From assembly GCA_046566065.1 (NCBI GenBank), contig JBKHXK010000018.1, positions 1-48,351 on the forward strand: a stretch of DNA of 48,351 nucleotides, read 5' to 3'. The notes beneath the pieces are model-generated. The model was given only the letters and a program-made list of their open reading frames with translations, made no database searches and was not told the origin of the DNA. Source of the DNA: MB1-2 sp046566065. GTDB lineage: Bacteria; Actinomycetota; CADDZG01; WHSQ01. Shown here in pieces: positions 33,200 to 42,433 of this stretch. Numbering within the stretch: the first letter of the stretch is position 1; every line of letters begins with the position of its first letter. The translations under genes and the position numbers were made by a program.

Positions 33200-36115
33200 T
33201 CACTCCCCCGCTTTGTCCATGTAGAAGACCTCTTTGGAAGGTTTGAGAGGACGCATCAGCCAGTAAGGACGCCGTGTCCCATCGGGCGAGTGATGATCGG
33301 CTCCCCGGGTCAGCTCGAGCCAGCGCTTGTAGACCTCGTGCGAAGCATCTACATCCACTGAGATGTCCCCGTAGCTGTCTCCCGGCTCGGCCTTTTTGAC
33401 CCGCACCGCCTGGTGCCAGCAATGCTGGCCCGAGATGGGATCGGGGTGCACGGGGAAGGTGAGGTTCTGGTGCACGCCGACGTCACTCCACCACAGCCGC
33501 TTGGAGTCGGGATCGGATGACTCGTAGGGGCCCACGTCTTCCTTGCGGCGGATCGACCACCGCTCGTTCGAGCGATCCAGCTCGACCGTCTGCATCATCT
33601 GACGCTGACCCTGCTCGCCGAGCTTCCAGCGACCCATGTGATGGCTGCACGCCACCACACCGGGGCGGATCCCCTCGGTGATCCACGGCTTGAGCACGAA
33701 GTAACCGATCTCCGTCTCTACGCGCACGAGATCGGTGGGACCGATGCCGAGACGACGGGCGTCTACGGGGTGGAGCCACAACGGGTTGGTATGGGCGATC
33801 TCATCCAGCCATTTCGAGTTCCCCCCGCGGGTGTGGATCTGGACGGGCAGACGGAAGGTGGAGATCAGCACCATCTGGTCCTCGGACATGGCCGTGGGGT
33901 GCACGTGGCTCCTGATGTAGCCGGGCAAGGCGTATTCGCGCCAGCCCCATTGGGCCAGCGTGGTGGAGAAGAACTCGAGGCGCCCGCTCGGGGTCGGGAA
34001 ACCTCTCAGGATCTTGCCGTCGATCTCCACACCGACGGGCCGGCGCCCTTCGGGGTCGGGCTCGGGGGCGCCCATCGGGACGATGTTCAACTGCTCGGGC
34101 TTGGGGGCCGCGCTGAACACGCGCCCATGACGCCCCTCGCGCACGTCTTGCAGCTCGCTATCGGGAACCTCGCCCTCGAACACCTGACCGACCTTGTCCG
34201 CGATCTCGAAGGCTCCGTAGCGGCGCATGAACCCGAGCGGAGTCAGGCCTTCAGCGGAAGCTCTCTCCGGCAGGCCCGGCACGGAGTTCTCGAAGATGTA
34301 GGAGTAGTACTCGTCGACCGAGAGACGCTGGCCCGGGCGCTCCTTGGATTCGTAGTACTTCCTGATGCCCATGGTTCCGTCTGGATCGATACGCCAGGAC
34401 AGCTCCATCCAGAACTCGTTCTCCTCCCAGACCTCGCCCGGGTTGACCTCGCGGGTGTCGGTAACCGTGACGCCGTCGCGCTCGCGCGCAGCCCGCATCA
34501 CCGGTTGACGGAACCCGACCCAGAGTCCGTCGTACTGCTCGTAGGAGTGGAGGTCGTGACGCTCGGAGCCGTGACCCATGGGCAGCACGTAATCGGCGAA
34601 GAACGCCGTCTCGCTCCAGGTCGGCGTGAGAGCCACGTGCAGCCCGACCTTGTCCTCATCGGTCAGAGCCTCGACCCATGTGAATCCATCCGGATTCGTC
34701 CACACCGGGTTGTAAACACGAGTGAAATAGACCTCGAGCTTGCCTCGGCCTTCCTTCAGGAAGTGCGGCAACAAGAAGGACAGCTCGTTGAGGGCGAGAG
34801 GGAACTCGAGGGGCCAGGTCATCTCGTTCCAGGTGTGGGGATGCGACGGGGTGTGGATCGGCTTGGGCACGTACTTGTTCCAGGCGTTGGGGTGAAGTCC
34901 GCCGGGGGTCGAAACGGCGCCCAGCAGAGCGTTCAACAGGAACAAGGTGCGAGAGACCTGCCACCCACCCAGGTTCCCGGCCGCAGCCGATCTCCAGTTG
35001 TGGGTCGACAGCTGCGTCCCTGCCTTTGCGATCGTGCGCGCGATCTCTCTCAGAAGTTCGGCGTCGACACCCGATTCCGCCGCTGCGAACTCGAACGTGA
35101 ACTCTTTGTACAACCCCTTGAGGATCGACTCGAACGCCTCGAACGTCGCTTCGGTCTCGGGATGGACCTCCTCGAGGAATTCCTGCCAGTTCCACCAGCG
35201 GCGGACGAAGTCTCGGTTGTATAGGTCGTTCTCGATCAGATGGTGGGCGATCGCCAGGTTGATGGCGGCTTCGCTGCCGGGATACGGCGAGATCCAGTGA
35301 TCTGCGTGCGTCGCTGTGTTGGACAAACGGGTATCGGCCACGATGAGCTTCGCCCCGTTCTTCTTCGCCTCCATCACGCGTTGAGCGTGCGGATTGAAGT
35401 AATGACCCGACTCGAGATGAGAGCTGATCAGATAGATGACCTTCGCGTTGGCATGGTCGGGGCTGGGCCGGTCGATGCCCATCCAGAAGTGGTAACCGGC
35501 GCGCGCCCCGCTGGAGCAGACGTTCGTGTGGGAGTTGTGACCGTCCACTCCCCAACTCGCCAGAACCCGCTCGGTGAATCCATCTTCGCCCGGCCGGCCG
35601 ACGTGATACATGATCTCGTTGTGGCGCTCCTCCGCGATGGCTCGGCGCATGCGCCCGGCGATGTCCTCGAGAGCCTCGTCCCATGAGACCTGGACCCACT
35701 TGCCCTCTCCCCTTTCCCCTGCGCGTTTCAGGGGGTACAGGATCCGATCCGGATCGGTGATCTGGTTGATCGTTGCCGGGCCCTTGGCGCAGTTACGTCC
35801 GCGCGAACCCGGATGCTCAGGGTTCCCCTCGAACTTGCGAACCTCGAGCGTGTCCTTGTCTATATAGGCCAGCAGGCCGCAGGCCGATTCGCAGTTGAAA
35901 CACGTGGTCGGAACGAGCATGTAGTTCTTCTCGACCCGCTTCGGGAAGGAACGCGAGTCCAGCTCGACCCAGTCATCCCACCGCTCCTTCGGAGGAAAAC
36001 TGGCGAGATGCACACGGCTTGGACCGGGGTAGAACGTCTCACCACGTCCGAGGGTCTCCACGCGCGCGGCGCTGACCCTCCGGCCCAGCTCGTTCAGATC
36101 TCTCTCGGCCATCAA
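33200..36115 (-). CDS. Molybdopterin oxidoreductase, SoeA/PsrA-like, cytoplasmic
   Basis: A 971-residue DMSO-reductase-superfamily catalytic subunit. Cys72, 75, 79 and 109 (CFNCESAC, then GRNCAKG) bind the N-terminal 4Fe-4S. Cys200 in NVCSSGAR is the likely molybdenum ligand. Bis-MGD contacts follow throughout, and the end domain has IRPGVVACSHHMGRW. There is no twin-arginine signal, so the enzyme stays in the cytoplasm, as in SoeABC sulfite dehydrogenases. Together with the fused Fe-S/NrfD subunit, TusA, DsrE2 and CstB, sulfite oxidation is the best guess. Polysulfide, tetrathionate or thiosulfate reductase remain alternatives. Confidence 0.88.
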   Translation of the reverse strand: MMAERDLNELGRRVSAARVETLGRGETFYPGPSRVHLASFPPKERWDDWVELDSRSFPKRVEKNYMLVPTTCFNCESACGLLAYIDKDTLEVRKFEGNPEHPGSRGRNCAKGPATINQITDPDRILYPLKRAGERGEGKWVQVSWDEALEDIAGRMRRAIAEERHNEIMYHVGRPGEDGFTERVLASWGVDGHNSHTNVCSSGARAGYHFWMGIDRPSPDHANAKVIYLISSHLESGHYFNPHAQRVMEAKKNGAKLIVADTRLSNTATHADHWISPYPGSEAAINLAIAHHLIENDLYNRDFVRRWWNWQEFLEEVHPETEATFEAFESILKGLYKEFTFEFAAAESGVDAELLREIARTIAKAGTQLSTHNWRSAAAGNLGGWQVSRTLFLLNALLGAVSTPGGLHPNAWNKYVPKPIHTPSHPHTWNEMTWPLEFPLALNELSFLLPHFLKEGRGKLEVYFTRVYNPVWTNPDGFTWVEALTDEDKVGLHVALTPTWSETAFFADYVLPMGHGSERHDLHSYEQYDGLWVGFRQPVMRAARERDGVTVTDTREVNPGEVWEENEFWMELSWRIDPDGTMGIRKYYESKERPGQRLSVDEYYSYIFENSVPGLPERASAEGLTPLGFMRRYGAFEIADKVGQVFEGEVPDSELQDVREGRHGRVFSAAPKPEQLNIVPMGAPEPDPEGRRPVGVEIDGKILRGFPTPSGRLEFFSTTLAQWGWREYALPGYIRSHVHPTAMSEDQMVLISTFRLPVQIHTRGGNSKWLDEIAHTNPLWLHPVDARRLGIGPTDLVRVETEIGYFVLKPWITEGIRPGVVACSHHMGRWKLGEQGQRQMMQTVELDRSNERWSIRRKEDVGPYESSDPDSKRLWWSDVGVHQNLTFPVHPDPISGQHCWHQAVRVKKAEPGDSYGDISVDVDASHEVYKRWLELTRGADHHSPDGTRRPYWLMRPLKPSKEVFYMDKAGE

Positions 36116-36121
36116 CTCTCC

Positions 36122-37795
36122 TTATGCAAGTGGGACGACCTGAGCAGCTTGCACGTATGCGTGCTCGTGCGCCAACAGACCCGCCAGGGCCAAGACGGCA
36201 CCTGCCGGTCCGATCACCGGGGCCGCCACGGCCACCAACATGAGTACCGCCGCTGCCCAGAAGAACCCTCGGTAACGACCGCGCGTCATCTCCCAGGTCG
36301 CCAGATGTGCGTGAGCCGTCGGGTGATGAAGTGTGATCTCACCAAGCACCATCAAGAGATGCATCGCGACGCTGACCGCGAGGACCACAGCTACCGCAGA
36401 GGTCGATCTCGCAGACAGCTCCACCCCCGAGAGCATCACGGTCGCGCTACCGGCGAGGACCATCTGGACGAACATGTGGGGAGGCAACAGTGGGCTCTGC
36501 CACAGGTCGCGTGCTTTGGATTGCGCGAACAGATACGCCGTGTAGACGGCGGTCATCGTGGCGAGCGGTATCCCAGCGAAGGCGAGCACCCTGGCCCATG
36601 AGGTTTCGCCGAGCACCGAAGCCAGCAGGTGGCCTGCGAGGATCCCACCGAAGCCGGCGATGATGAAGGACCCCCGCACCAGCCAGCTCCCCCACTGCGG
36701 TCGCGTGAAGATCATGTAGAAGCGCAGCGGATGGCTCAGGTCCCAGATCAGAAGGCCGCCCGTGATGGCAAGGAAAAGCATCGCCCCGAGCGGCGCGACC
36801 CAGCGGACCAGATCCGATCCCCAGGCGACGAGACCGAGAAGAGCCATGAGGACGGGAACGACGTAGATCCCCGCAGCGATCGCCTTCGTCCACGTGTACA
36901 AGCTGACGCGCCAGTCCCAGGGCGCTTTGTGTGGTACGTCGTAAGAGAGGACGGCGGCGGCGCTCGAGTTCTGCCAGGGCCCCGGGTGGCCCGCCTCTAC
37001 CTGCTGGCCCCCGGTCGCTTTCCGTCTCTGGCTCCACATATAGGTGTCACCCTCGGGACGACGGGCCGCCAGCGGGTCCAGGGTCGTCTGATGGGCACCT
37101 TTGTAGAAGACCTTGGGGCGGGTCTCCTTCTCCGGTCGCCGCACCGCGACCGACTCCCGGTTGACCACCTGGGAAACCCGCGAGTTCGGGTCGTTCACAT
37201 CGCCGACGAGGATCGCCTCGACCGGGCACACGACCACACAGGCAGGCTCCAGTCCCATATCCAACCGATGACTGCAGAAGTTGCACTTCTCGGCCGAGTG
37301 GTCCTCGGGATTGATGAAGATCGCGTCGTAAGGACAGGCCGCGATGCATGCCTTGCAACCGATGCAGATCGACTTGTCGAAGTCGACGAGCCCGTCGTCG
37401 CGCTGATACATCGCGCTCGTAGGGCAGGCATTCACGCAGGGCGCGTCCTCACACATGTTGCAGCGTGTCACCTGGAAGTTCCGGCGGGCCTCGGGGAAGA
37501 AGCCGACGTCGACGGCCTTGACGTAGGTCCGGGTCACCCCCACGGGCACCTCGTTCTCCGACTTGCAAGCGGTGGTGCAGGCGTGACAGCCGATGCAGCG
37601 TGACTGGTCGAGGACCTTGGCCCACTTCGGGGGGCGCTCCATCGTGTCGACATCGAGGCCTCTTCCCGACAACTGAACGGGATTGGAGATCACGCCGGAG
37701 GGCGCCATACCCTCCAGCTCGCCGAGCACGCCCGGCATCCGTCCCTCAGCTCCCACCGTCATGGCCTCCCCCGACCCCGTGGAGTCCTCACCCAA
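36122..37795 (-). CDS. Fused 4Fe-4S ferredoxin and NrfD/DmsC-type membrane subunit
   Basis: A 557-residue fusion of the electron-transfer and membrane subunits. After ~55 linker residues, four Cys groups hold up to four 4Fe-4S clusters: RCIGCHACTTAC, RCNMCEDAPCVNAC, ICIGCKACIAAC and KCNFC with EPACVVVC. From about residue 300 there are 8 hydrophobic helices of NrfD type (VVPVLMALLGLVAW to VVPLA). It connects the catalytic subunit to the quinone pool. In other organisms these are two proteins (SoeB and SoeC). No Tat signal. Overlaps the ArsR stop by 8 nt. Confidence 0.9.
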   Translation of the reverse strand: MGEDSTGSGEAMTVGAEGRMPGVLGELEGMAPSGVISNPVQLSGRGLDVDTMERPPKWAKVLDQSRCIGCHACTTACKSENEVPVGVTRTYVKAVDVGFFPEARRNFQVTRCNMCEDAPCVNACPTSAMYQRDDGLVDFDKSICIGCKACIAACPYDAIFINPEDHSAEKCNFCSHRLDMGLEPACVVVCPVEAILVGDVNDPNSRVSQVVNRESVAVRRPEKETRPKVFYKGAHQTTLDPLAARRPEGDTYMWSQRRKATGGQQVEAGHPGPWQNSSAAAVLSYDVPHKAPWDWRVSLYTWTKAIAAGIYVVPVLMALLGLVAWGSDLVRWVAPLGAMLFLAITGGLLIWDLSHPLRFYMIFTRPQWGSWLVRGSFIIAGFGGILAGHLLASVLGETSWARVLAFAGIPLATMTAVYTAYLFAQSKARDLWQSPLLPPHMFVQMVLAGSATVMLSGVELSARSTSAVAVVLAVSVAMHLLMVLGEITLHHPTAHAHLATWEMTRGRYRGFFWAAAVLMLVAVAAPVIGPAGAVLALAGLLAHEHAYVQAAQVVPLA

Positions 37796-38102
37796 GCATT
37801 AGCCGGGCCCGGCCCTGAACGCTTGCGCAGACGATGTCGCAAAGCGACTCGACGGTCTCGTCTGCCAGCGAGTAAAGGACGCTCTTTCCTACCCGTCTCT
37901 TCTTTACGAGGCCGCCGACGAGGAGACGAGACAGATGTTGTGAGGCATTGGGAAGCGTCGTGCCCGCCCGATCGGAGATGTCTCGAACGGAGCATTCGCC
38001 ACATTCGTGCAGTACCCGGATGAGACGCAGCCGGGTCGGGTCACCCAGGAGAGCGAACCGGTGGGCGGCGAGCTCAAGTACGGCGTCGGGTACCAGGGTC
38101 AT
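37788..38102 (-). CDS. ArsR-family regulator of the sulfur/molybdoenzyme operon
   Basis: A 104-residue ArsR protein: HRFALLGDPTRLRLIRVLHECGECSVRDISDRAG, recognition helix TTLPNASQHLSRLLVGGLV, wing KRRVGKSVLYSL. It has Cys at CGEC in the alpha-2/3 region and CDIVC near the C-terminus, a potential dithiol sensor as in SqrR/BigR-type sulfide regulators. It is the first gene of the leftward operon, so sulfide-dependent autoregulation of everything down to moaA is plausible. A metal site is the alternative. Confidence 0.85.
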   Translation of the reverse strand: MTLVPDAVLELAAHRFALLGDPTRLRLIRVLHECGECSVRDISDRAGTTLPNASQHLSRLLVGGLVKKRRVGKSVLYSLADETVESLCDIVCASVQGRARLMLG

Positions 38103-38127
38103 CCGGCCAGTCTACATTCCATCAGGT

Positions 38128-38141
38128 GCTTAATCAAGCAA
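38128..38141. promoter_or_regulatory. Operator/promoter of the molybdoenzyme operon
   Basis: TGCTT-N4-AAGCA is a perfect palindrome 26 nt upstream of the ArsR start. On the minus strand TTGATT inside it lies 17 nt before TAGACT, so the palindrome overlaps a plausible -35. Binding by the first-gene ArsR is inferred. Confidence 0.6.
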
Positions 38142-38195
38142 CTGTTAGCAGGGCTCGGTGGGCGATCTCCCCCTGGGAACGGGGGGCTGGGCGAT

Positions 38196-38208
38196 CACTC
38201 TTAGAGTG
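38196..38208. promoter_or_regulatory. Palindrome upstream of the MerR gene
   Basis: CACTCT-T-AGAGTG is an exact 6-bp-arm palindrome. It ends 7 nt before ATG 38215, and GTGGTCAC continues the symmetry. The placement fits a MerR autoregulatory site on a nearly leaderless transcript. Confidence 0.5.
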
Positions 38209-38214
38209 GTCACT

Positions 38215-38973
38215 ATGAACATCCGGATCGACGAGCTCTCCGTCACAACCGGCACGCGCGTCGACACGATCCGCTACTACCAGTCGAAGGGGCTCTTGCC
38301 GCCGCCGCGCAGGGAGGGCCGCGTCGCCCTCTACACCGACGAGCACGTCGAGCGACTCGGCCGGATCCGAGACCTGAAGGACAAGGGCTTCACGCTCGCT
38401 TCGATCAAGCGGCTCCTGGACGGCGACCTCGAGGAGGCCGACCTGCGGCTGGCCGAGACGGTGCTTGGGGCGGCCAGACACGCCAGCAGCGCCGGCCGGT
38501 TGATGCCGTTGCAGGAACTCGCCGAGCGCACGGGCGTGTCGGCGACGCTGCTGGAGGCAGTGGAGCGAGAGGGCCTCATCGAAGCGGTCGTAGAGAACGG
38601 TGAGAGGTACTACACCGAGGCCGACGCGACCACGGTCGCTCGCGGTCTCGAGCTCCTCTCCGCAGGCCTGCCCCTCTCCGAGCTGCTCTCGCTGGCGCGC
38701 GACCACGATCGCGTGATGCGTGAGATCGCTCAGCGCGCGGTCGACGTGTTCATCCGCTTCGTGCGCGACCCTCTGATCGCACAACACGCCTCTTCGGGGG
38801 AGGCCCCCCAGAAACTCGTCGAGGCTTTCAACTCCATGTTGCCCGCTACGACAGACCTCGTGTCGCGACACTTCGAACGGTTGCTGATCCGCGAGGGACT
38901 CGCCCGGCTGGCAGAGGAGGGCGACGCCGCCGAGCTCGAAGCGGTGCACCCACACGCGGAGGGGTCTTCATGA
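38215..38973 (+). CDS. MerR-family regulator with two HTH modules, head of the menaquinone genes
   Basis: A 252-residue MerR-type regulator from ATG 38215. The N-terminal HTH reads IDELSVTTGTRVDTIRYYQSKGLLPPP, with wing GRVALYTDEHVERLGRIRDLKDKGFTLASIKRLL. A second degenerate MerR module follows at ~100-165 (LQELAERTGVSATLLEAVEREGLIEA, then RYYTEAD). The rest is helical. No Cys ligands are present. It overlaps menG by ATGA, so it is cotranscribed and may control menaquinone synthesis; the effector is unknown. Confidence 0.82.
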   Translation: MNIRIDELSVTTGTRVDTIRYYQSKGLLPPPRREGRVALYTDEHVERLGRIRDLKDKGFTLASIKRLLDGDLEEADLRLAETVLGAARHASSAGRLMPLQELAERTGVSATLLEAVEREGLIEAVVENGERYYTEADATTVARGLELLSAGLPLSELLSLARDHDRVMREIAQRAVDVFIRFVRDPLIAQHASSGEAPQKLVEAFNSMLPATTDLVSRHFERLLIREGLARLAEEGDAAELEAVHPHAEGSS

Positions 38974-39662
38974 AAGACACCACTCCCCTGCCACAAGGGG
39001 AAGAAAAGGTCCGGGCCGTCCAGTCGATGTTCGATCGCATCGCCCCGCGCTACGACCTGGTCAACCGCGTGATGACGTTCGGGATGGACATCGGGTGGCG
39101 GCGCAGAGCCGTCGAAGCCCTGGGTCTGCGCACCGGATCTCTCGTGCTCGACCTCGCGTGCGGCACGGGTGACCAATGCCGGGAGCTGACGAGGCAAGGC
39201 CACGTCGCGGTAGGCATCGACATGTCGGCCGGGATGTTGAAGGCCGCGCGCACCACTTCGCCACTGCTGCAGGCGGACGCCCTCCGTCTCCCGGTGGCCG
39301 ACGGTGTCGTCGACGGGATCACATGCGGGTTCGCGTTGCGCAACGTCGCCGACCTCTCCAGGCTCTTCACCGAGATGGCGCGGGTCTTGCGGCCCGGCGG
39401 ACGGATCGCTCTGCTCGAAGTGGCGCAACCCGACTCACCGCTGCTGCGCCGGGGGCACTCCTTCTACTTCAACAGGGTGGTGCCGCTGGTCGGAGGCCTG
39501 CTTTCGGACAAGGCCGCCTACTCCTACCTGCCTCGTTCCGCCGCCTACCTACCGGAGCGCGACGACATGTTGAGGATGCTCCGCGACGCCGGTTTCCCCG
39601 ACGCCGCTGCCGCCCAACTGCCCCTGGGGGCCGCCCAGATAGTGACGGGCACGAGGTCGTGA
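38970..39662 (+). CDS. menG: Demethylmenaquinone methyltransferase
   Basis: A 230-residue UbiE/MenG-type methyltransferase. It starts VQSMFDRIAPRYDLVNRVMTFGMDIGWRRRAVEAL, the UbiE signature, with motif I DLACGTGDQ and VLRPGGRIALLEVAQPDSPLLRRGHSFYFNRVVPLVGGLLSDKAAYSYLP-type conserved blocks. It performs the last step of menaquinone synthesis. ATGA overlap with MerR before it and GTGA overlap with menF after it. Confidence 0.94.
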   Translation: MKDTTPLPQGEEKVRAVQSMFDRIAPRYDLVNRVMTFGMDIGWRRRAVEALGLRTGSLVLDLACGTGDQCRELTRQGHVAVGIDMSAGMLKAARTTSPLLQADALRLPVADGVVDGITCGFALRNVADLSRLFTEMARVLRPGGRIALLEVAQPDSPLLRRGHSFYFNRVVPLVGGLLSDKAAYSYLPRSAAYLPERDDMLRMLRDAGFPDAAAAQLPLGAAQIVTGTRS

Positions 39663-40750
39663 CCATCGAGCTTCCCGATCGCGGGGGGTGTCTGTGGTGG
39701 CGCGACGGTCGGGGCATCGTGGGACGAGGACGATCAACCGAGGTAACGGTCGGCACCGGGCCCACTCGCGCTCGGGACGCCTGGGAGGATCTCCGTGACG
39801 TCCTTCAGGAGGGCGATCTCGCCTTCGGCAGCTTCACCTTCGATCCCATGGCGAGGGGGTCGGTTCTGTTCGTGCCGGAGGAGGTCGAGCGGGTCACCGA
39901 GTTCCCCACCCTGGGGTCCCACAACGGGAGCGACCGACCGCGCTTCGCCGGTGCTCGCATCGACGAGGTCCGATGGATGGAGGAGGTCGGAAGGACGGTC
40001 GAGGCGTTGCGATCCGAAGAGCTCGACAAGGTGGTCCTTGCCCGCGATGAGGTGCTCTGGGCGAAGCATGCCTTCTCGGAGCGCGACGTCGCCCTGCGGC
40101 TGGCGGAGGCCTTCCCCGGCTGCTTCACGTTCATCTGCGACGGCCTGGTCGGGGCCTCGCCGGAGCTCCTCGTGCGGAAAACCGGCGTGCGCATCGAGTC
40201 GGAGGTGCTGGCGGGGTCTGCGCCGCGCGGCTCGGACCCCGCCACAGACACCCGCGTTGCCGAGAAGCTCCGGTCCAGCCCGAAGGAGCGCGACGAGCAC
40301 GCCTTGTCGGTCGGTTCGGTGGTCGATGCGCTCGAGCGGGTCTGCCACCGCGTCGTAGCGGAGGCCGAGCCCCACATCCTCCGCTTGAGCAACGTGCAAC
40401 ATCTGGCCACGCGAGTTACCGCAGAGCTCGACGATCCGGCCACGAGCGTCCTCGAGCTTGTCGATCTGCTTCACCCCACGGCTGCCGTCGGTGGCGTGCC
40501 TCGCGACGCGGCGCTCGCCCGCATACGCGCTGTTGAAGGAGACCTGCGCGGTCGCTACGCCGGACCGGTCGGATGGATCGATCGCGATGGAGACGGCGAG
40601 TGGGCGATCGCCCTGAGATGCGCTCTCGTCGAAGGAGACCGTGCCCGCCTCTACGCCGGGGCAGGCATCGTCAAGGGGTCGCTGCCCGAGAAGGAGCTGG
40701 AGGAGACCCGCCTCAAGTTCCGCGCGATGGAGGGCGCGCTCGGCCTATAG
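39659..40750 (+). CDS. menF: Isochorismate synthase
   Basis: A 363-residue chorismate-binding enzyme from GTG 39659 (overlapping the menG stop). Conserved blocks are LDKVVLARD, GASPELLVRKTG, SEVLAGSAPRG, SPKERDEHALSV, LHPTAAVGGVPR and GRYAGPVGWID, then ALRCALVEGDRARLYAGAGIVKGS. These match MenF/EntC/DhbC isochorismate synthases. Menaquinone context makes MenF the best call. Ends 6 nt into the convergent menD. Confidence 0.93.
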   Translation: MTIELPDRGGCLWWRDGRGIVGRGRSTEVTVGTGPTRARDAWEDLRDVLQEGDLAFGSFTFDPMARGSVLFVPEEVERVTEFPTLGSHNGSDRPRFAGARIDEVRWMEEVGRTVEALRSEELDKVVLARDEVLWAKHAFSERDVALRLAEAFPGCFTFICDGLVGASPELLVRKTGVRIESEVLAGSAPRGSDPATDTRVAEKLRSSPKERDEHALSVGSVVDALERVCHRVVAEAEPHILRLSNVQHLATRVTAELDDPATSVLELVDLLHPTAAVGGVPRDAALARIRAVEGDLRGRYAGPVGWIDRDGDGEWAIALRCALVEGDRARLYAGAGIVKGSLPEKELEETRLKFRAMEGALGL

Positions 40751-42433
40751 GGCGTCTGCGACGGCCTTCCAAAGCGCGCGGTGGTGGTCGATGTTGGAGG
40801 AGCGGTCCGTGCGCACCTCGATCAGGCTGCGGGCCCCCCGTGCCAGCGCCGGTTCCAGCGCGTCCATCATCGTGATGCGCTCGTAGTGAAGCCGGTGGAA
40901 AGAGGCAAGGGTCGCTAGGTCCCTGCCGTGCGGAGTGCCGAAGACGCGCTCGAAGCCGTCGGCGCCGGCCTGCTCCAGGAAAGAGAAGATCCCTCCCCCA
41001 TCATTGTTCACCACGACAAAGGTCGCTTCGCTGTCCGCGGAGAGGAACCCGTTCGCGTCGTGCAGCAACGCGATGTCGCCGACGAGAGCGAACGTCGGAG
41101 CATCCGACGCCGCAGCTATCCCAAGCGTCGTCGAAACGACGCCGTCGATCCCGTTCGCTCCTCGGTTGGCGAACACCTTGACGTCGTCGCGAGGGGCCAT
41201 GAAGGACTCGACGTCCCGCACCGGCATGCTCGATGCCACGAAGAGGTTCGCGCCCGACGGCAGGCTGGCGGTGACGGCTCGAGCCACCGCAGGTTCGGAG
41301 GGCGCATCGAACGAAGCGATAACCGCATCGATCGCCTGCGATGCCGAAGCGTCGGCGCTGCGCCAAGAGGTCAGCCACGAGTCCTCGGGGGACGGGTTCA
41401 GCCGGTCGAGCACCTCGGTCGCGATCGAGGACGGGTGCCCACCGACGACGAGCTCGGCGGTCCTGTGCTCGTCGAAAGGGATGCCGTCTGCATCGATCAC
41501 GAGTTGCGGGACGCGTCTCAGCAGGGCGGCGAGTGGCCGTCCGAGCGAGAGCTTGCCGGCGCGCAGGATCACCTCCGGCGTGTGGCTCTCTAGGAACGCT
41601 TCGGCACGCAGGAGGGCGTCGTAGGTCGACACGGTCCCGGGGGCTCGCAGGTTCGACGCGGGTTCGGCCAGCAGCGGCCACCCGAGGGCCGCAGCCAGAT
41701 CGACCAGCCCGGTGAGGTCGCGAGCCGACGCGCCGGCGACCACCGCGCCACGGGTCGTGCTCGAAAGCCTCCGGGCCAGACGATCGATCGCGTCCCCGTC
41801 CGGGATCACGCTCGGCCCGGCGATCTCGGTCCACGGCAGGCCGTCCGCGCGGCCCTCGTGTGGGTAAGGGAACGGCTCGGTGCCGGGGCCGGGATAGAGC
41901 GGCTCGCGCAGAGGGATGTTCAGGTGGACCGGGCCGCGCGGGACCCCCAGGCCGGCCGCGACCGCCCTGCATACAAGCGAGCGCCAGTAGCCCGGTGCGC
42001 GCTCGGATGACTCCGGGGTTCCCGTCTCCGCGAACCACACCACGGAGTCGCCGAACATCTTGAGCTGGTCGATCGTCTGGTTCGCGCCGGTCGCGCGCAG
42101 CTCGGGGGGCCGGTCCGCGGTGAGAACCAGCATGGGTACGCCGGACTGCCGAGCCTCGACCACGGCGGGGTACAGGTTGGCCGGAGCCGTGCCCGAAGTG
42201 CATAGGACGGCGGCCGGCACACCGGTGGCCTTGGCAACGCCCAGCGCGAAGAACGCGGCCGACCGCTCGTCGAGATGGACGTGCTTCTTGATCCGGTCGT
42301 CCAGGTGGAAGGCCAGAGCGAGCGGTCCGGAGCGCGAGCCGGGCGAGATGCATACGTGGCTTAGGCCGTTACGGGCCAGCTCGTCGACCACCGTCTCGGA
42401 GAAGGCCCGGTTGACCGCCGCTGCGTCGCTCAT
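40745..42433 (-). CDS. menD: SEPHCHC synthase MenD
   Basis: A 562-residue ThDP enzyme from ATG 42433. The N-terminal part has HVCISPGSRSGPLALAFHLD and ERSAAFFALGVAKATG with the ThDP-activating Glu, then VLTADRPPELRATGANQTIDQ. The C-terminal ThDP motif GDIALLHDANGFL is followed by NNDGGGIFSFL. It combines isochorismate with 2-oxoglutarate. The ATG overlaps the menC stop (ATGA). Confidence 0.95.
   Translation of the reverse strand: MSDAAAVNRAFSETVVDELARNGLSHVCISPGSRSGPLALAFHLDDRIKKHVHLDERSAAFFALGVAKATGVPAAVLCTSGTAPANLYPAVVEARQSGVPMLVLTADRPPELRATGANQTIDQLKMFGDSVVWFAETGTPESSERAPGYWRSLVCRAVAAGLGVPRGPVHLNIPLREPLYPGPGTEPFPYPHEGRADGLPWTEIAGPSVIPDGDAIDRLARRLSSTTRGAVVAGASARDLTGLVDLAAALGWPLLAEPASNLRAPGTVSTYDALLRAEAFLESHTPEVILRAGKLSLGRPLAALLRRVPQLVIDADGIPFDEHRTAELVVGGHPSSIATEVLDRLNPSPEDSWLTSWRSADASASQAIDAVIASFDAPSEPAVARAVTASLPSGANLFVASSMPVRDVESFMAPRDDVKVFANRGANGIDGVVSTTLGIAAASDAPTFALVGDIALLHDANGFLSADSEATFVVVNNDGGGIFSFLEQAGADGFERVFGTPHGRDLATLASFHRLHYERITMMDALEPALARGARSLIEVRTDRSSNIDHHRALWKAVADAL

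Noticed and set aside
33638..35224. Plus-strand frame of over 500 codons within the molybdoenzyme gene
   Set aside because: The opposite strand has clear Fe-S and molybdenum motifs; the plus-strand product is a GC-rich antisense shadow without motifs.
33200..36115. Formate dehydrogenase or arsenate/arsenite oxidoreductase identity
   Set aside because: No formate-dehydrogenase-type partner genes, no Tat signal or ArrB/ArxB-type separate subunit, and the sulfur-carrier context fits a sulfur substrate better.
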